A program made the position numbers and the translations under genes. 64,000 bases of DNA from Bosea sp. F3-2 (lineage in GTDB: Bacteria; Pseudomonadota; Alphaproteobacteria; Rhizobiales; Beijerinckiaceae), in NCBI RefSeq assembly GCF_008253865.1, contig NZ_CP042331.1, positions 2,976,001 through 3,040,000 on the forward strand. Direction: 5' to 3'. How positions within the stretch are numbered: the stretch's first letter is position 1; every line of letters begins with the position of its first letter. This document shows positions 61,841 to 64,000 of the stretch, one piece after another. A model generated the notes under the pieces. The model was not told the DNA's origin. It searched no databases and saw only the letters and a list, made by a program, of their open reading frames with translations.

Positions 61841-62770
61841 TCAGAGCTTGTCGCCGGCCCCGAGCCGGGCGCCGCGCAGGAACTCGGCCCCGCTCATCGG
61901 CGCCTTGCCGGCGCGCTGGACCTGAAGCAGCTTCACCGCGCCGACGGCGCAGGCGACCGTGCCCTCGTCATCGAGCAGCGTACCGGGCTCGGCCGCGCCG
62001 CCAGCACGCGCAGTGCGCAGGATCTTCAGCCGCTCCGGCCCCTTGCCGAGATCGATCTCGGCGAAGGCGCCCGGGAAGGGCGAGAGGCCGCGCACCCGAT
62101 CATGCACCTGCTGCGCCGGCAGCGCCCAGCTCAGCTTTGCCTCGGCATTGGTGATCTTGGCGGCGTAGGTGACGCCGTCCTCGGGCTGCGGCGTGAACTG
62201 CAGGCCGCCGCGCCCCAGCGCTGCGAGCGCGCGCACCATCAGATCAGCGCCGAGGATGCTGAGCTGGTCGTGCAATTCGCCGGCGGTCAGGTCGGGGCCG
62301 ATTGCCAGCGTCTCGACCATGCCGACCGGACCGGTATCGAGCCCGGCTTCCATCTTCATCACGCAGACGCCGGTTTCGGCATCACCGGCCATGATCGCGC
62401 GCTGGATCGGCGCGGCGCCGCGCCAGCGGGGCAGCAGCGAGGCATGGAGATTGAGGCAGCCGAGCTCGGGCAGGTCGAGGATCGCCTGCGGCAGGATCAT
62501 GCCGTAGGCCACGACGACGGCGACATCGGCCTGGTGCGAGGCGATGATCTCGGCCTGTTCCGGCGTCTTCAGCGTCGAGGGCGTGAAGACCGGGATGCCG
62601 AAGCGCTCGGCCGCCTTGTGCACCGGCGAGGGCTTGAGATCGAGACCGCGGCCGGCCTGCGCCGGGGCGCGGGTGTAGCAGGAGATGACCTCATGCCCCT
62701 GGCCCACGATCTCTGTCAGCACCGGCACGGCGAAATCCGGCGTGCCCATGAAAATGACGCGCAAACTCAT
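61841..62770 (-). CDS. fmt: methionyl-tRNA formyltransferase
   Basis: The 309-residue enzyme formylates initiator Met-tRNA. It has VIFMGTPDFAVPVL, the HASLLPRWRGAAPI active-site loop and the HDRVRGLSPFPGAF linker to the C-terminal OB domain. It follows def. Confidence 0.95.
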   Translation of the reverse strand: MSLRVIFMGTPDFAVPVLTEIVGQGHEVISCYTRAPAQAGRGLDLKPSPVHKAAERFGIPVFTPSTLKTPEQAEIIASHQADVAVVVAYGMILPQAILDLPELGCLNLHASLLPRWRGAAPIQRAIMAGDAETGVCVMKMEAGLDTGPVGMVETLAIGPDLTAGELHDQLSILGADLMVRALAALGRGGLQFTPQPEDGVTYAAKITNAEAKLSWALPAQQVHDRVRGLSPFPGAFAEIDLGKGPERLKILRTARAGGAAEPGTLLDDEGTVACAVGAVKLLQVQRAGKAPMSGAEFLRGARLGAGDKL

Positions 62771-62796
62771 ACGTCGAATATGACTCCATAACAGCA

Positions 62797-62901
62797 GTCA
62801 TCCCGGGCGCCCGAATGGGGACCCGGGATCGGTGCCTGAACCTCTCCTGCCGGCGCTCCGGCATGGATCCCGGATCTACGCTGCGCTTCGTCCGGGATGA
62901 C
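62797..62901. repeat. palindromic intergenic repeat between def and fmt
   Basis: GTCATCCCGGGC at the left and TCCGGGATGAC at the right, with GGATCCCGGAT inside. Same family as 61669-61816. Confidence 0.72.
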
Positions 62902-62920
62902 GGCGAGCGGATACGAAAAC

Positions 62921-63460
62921 CTACGCAGCCCGCTCGCGCTTGGCCGCCTTGGCGAATTTCTTGGTGACGCGCTCGCGCTTCAGCCGCGAGAGATGGTCGA
63001 TGAAGAGCACGCCGTCGAGATGGTCGATCTCATGCTGGAGGCAGGTGGCCAGCAGGCCGTCAGCCGCGATCTCCTGCATCTTGCCGTCGAGATCCATGTA
63101 GCGGACCTTGACCTCAGCCGGGCGCTCGACCTCCTCGTAATATTCCGGGATCGAGAGGCAGCCTTCCTCGTAGACGCTGAGTTCCTCCGAGGACCAGGTG
63201 ATCTGCGGATTGATGAAGACCTGCGGCTTCCTAGGCTCCGGCTCCTCGCCCTCCTTCGCTTCCGGCTTCGACAGATCGATCGTCACCACGCGCAGCGGTG
63301 CGCCGATCTGGATCGCGGCGAGCCCGATGCCGGGCGCGTCGTACATCGTCTCGAACATGTCCTCGACCAGCGTCCGGATCTCGGGCGTGACAGCCTCGAC
63401 CGGCTTCGAGACGAGGCGAAGCTGGGCGTCGGGCAAGATGACGAGCGGGCGAATGGCCAT
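62921..63460 (-). CDS. def: peptide deformylase
   Basis: The 179-residue metalloenzyme removes formyl from nascent chains. All three motifs are present: GIGLAA, EGCLSIPE (Cys101) and HEIDH (His143, Glu144, His147). ATG at 63460 is preferred over an upstream in-frame start. Confidence 0.96.
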   Translation of the reverse strand: MAIRPLVILPDAQLRLVSKPVEAVTPEIRTLVEDMFETMYDAPGIGLAAIQIGAPLRVVTIDLSKPEAKEGEEPEPRKPQVFINPQITWSSEELSVYEEGCLSIPEYYEEVERPAEVKVRYMDLDGKMQEIAADGLLATCLQHEIDHLDGVLFIDHLSRLKRERVTKKFAKAAKRERAA

Positions 63461-63573
63461 GGGTTTCCAAGGGAAAAGAGCTGTTGAGCCCGGGACATAA
63501 GCATTTGTGGGCAAGTGGTCAAACTGTTCCGCTTTCGTTCGCTATTCCCTGTCGAATCGGCTAGGCTCGGCGA

Positions 63574-64000
63574 ATGAACGAGATCGCCTTCACCCTGCTG
63601 GAACGCCCGGTGAGCTGGGCCGAAGCGGCCCTCGGCTTCGCCGCATTGAGCCTCGTATTGCTGCTCCTGGCGGTGATCGCCGGCTGGCGAGGCGGCCAGA
63701 GCCGCGCGATCGAGGCCGCCATGGCGGCGGAGCGCGCCCGCGAGATGGACGACAAGGTCGCGGAGATGAACCGCCAGCAGGCGGAACTCGCCGGCCGCAT
63801 GCAGTCGATGGCCGAGATTCTCTCGACCCGGCAGGGCGACCTTGCGCGGCTCGTCGCCGACCGGATGGATGGGCTGAGCCATAAGGTTGGCCAAGGCCTC
63901 GAGCAGAATGTCCGCCAGACCACGGAGAGCCTCGGCAAGCTGCAGGAGCGGCTGGCGGTGATCGACAGCGCCCAGAAGAACCTGACCGACCTGACCTCCG
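63574..64000 (+). CDS. rmuC: RmuC-family DNA recombination protein, N-terminal part (runs off the window)
   Basis: The first 142 codons are present. An N-terminal transmembrane helix (LGFAALSLVLLLLAVIAGW) precedes a long coiled coil with the DGLSHKVGQGLEQNVRQTTESLGKLQERLAVID region typical of RmuC, which lies just before the nuclease-like domain. RmuC limits DNA inversions. ATG at 63574; the gene diverges from def. Confidence 0.88.
   Translation, partial: MNEIAFTLLERPVSWAEAALGFAALSLVLLLLAVIAGWRGGQSRAIEAAMAAERAREMDDKVAEMNRQQAELAGRMQSMAEILSTRQGDLARLVADRMDGLSHKVGQGLEQNVRQTTESLGKLQERLAVIDSAQKNLTDLTS

Overview
This is high-GC alphaproteobacterial DNA. Gene content and order (efp with epmA/epmB, lptC-lptA-lptB-rpoN-hpf-ptsN, rnd, dapE-truA-fmt-def), the class I fumarase and the intergenic repeat families point to Hyphomicrobiales, most likely Bosea or a close relative. 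That genus assignment comes from gene content and was not checked by a search. No rRNA gene, intact tRNA or CRISPR array is visible.

Region 1 (1 to about 19,875) looks like an integrated genomic island. It opens inside an IS110-family transposase, followed by a complete IS1182-family element. Next is an aromatic-catabolism cluster: a GntR regulator and a TIM-barrel isomerase/dehydratase-like gene diverge from a hydroxyquinol-type intradiol dioxygenase, an HpaH-type hydratase and an HpaI-type aldolase. Then come about fifteen small, mostly unrecognised genes with long gaps, a DUF1003 protein, an ABC membrane protein without an ATPase domain and an AI-2E-type permease. The island ends at a tyrosine integrase broken by two frameshifts, beside a 42-bp 3' fragment of a tRNA-Gly gene that I read as the right attachment site.

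Region 2 (20,000 to 42,200) is chromosomal but accessory-rich. It holds a nucleoside deaminase, an ankyrin protein and a peptide-uptake operon (binding protein, two permeases, a double ATPase, an M20 peptidase) interrupted by palindromic repeats. A regulator cluster follows (two LuxR-type proteins, a UTRA-type GntR and a PfkB kinase, with a MITE-like element at the kinase start codon). Then come anmK, two DUF1330 genes, pyrF, a solitary Tat-exported peptide-binding protein and several small proteins.

Region 3 (42,200 to 64,000) is mostly housekeeping: EF-P and its two modification enzymes, a BigR/SqrR-like persulfide-sensor module with rhodanese and AhpD-like genes, fumarase, ptsN, hpf, rpoN, the Lpt genes, RNase D, dapE, truA, fmt, def and the start of rmuC. 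Many gaps here carry related palindromic repeats.
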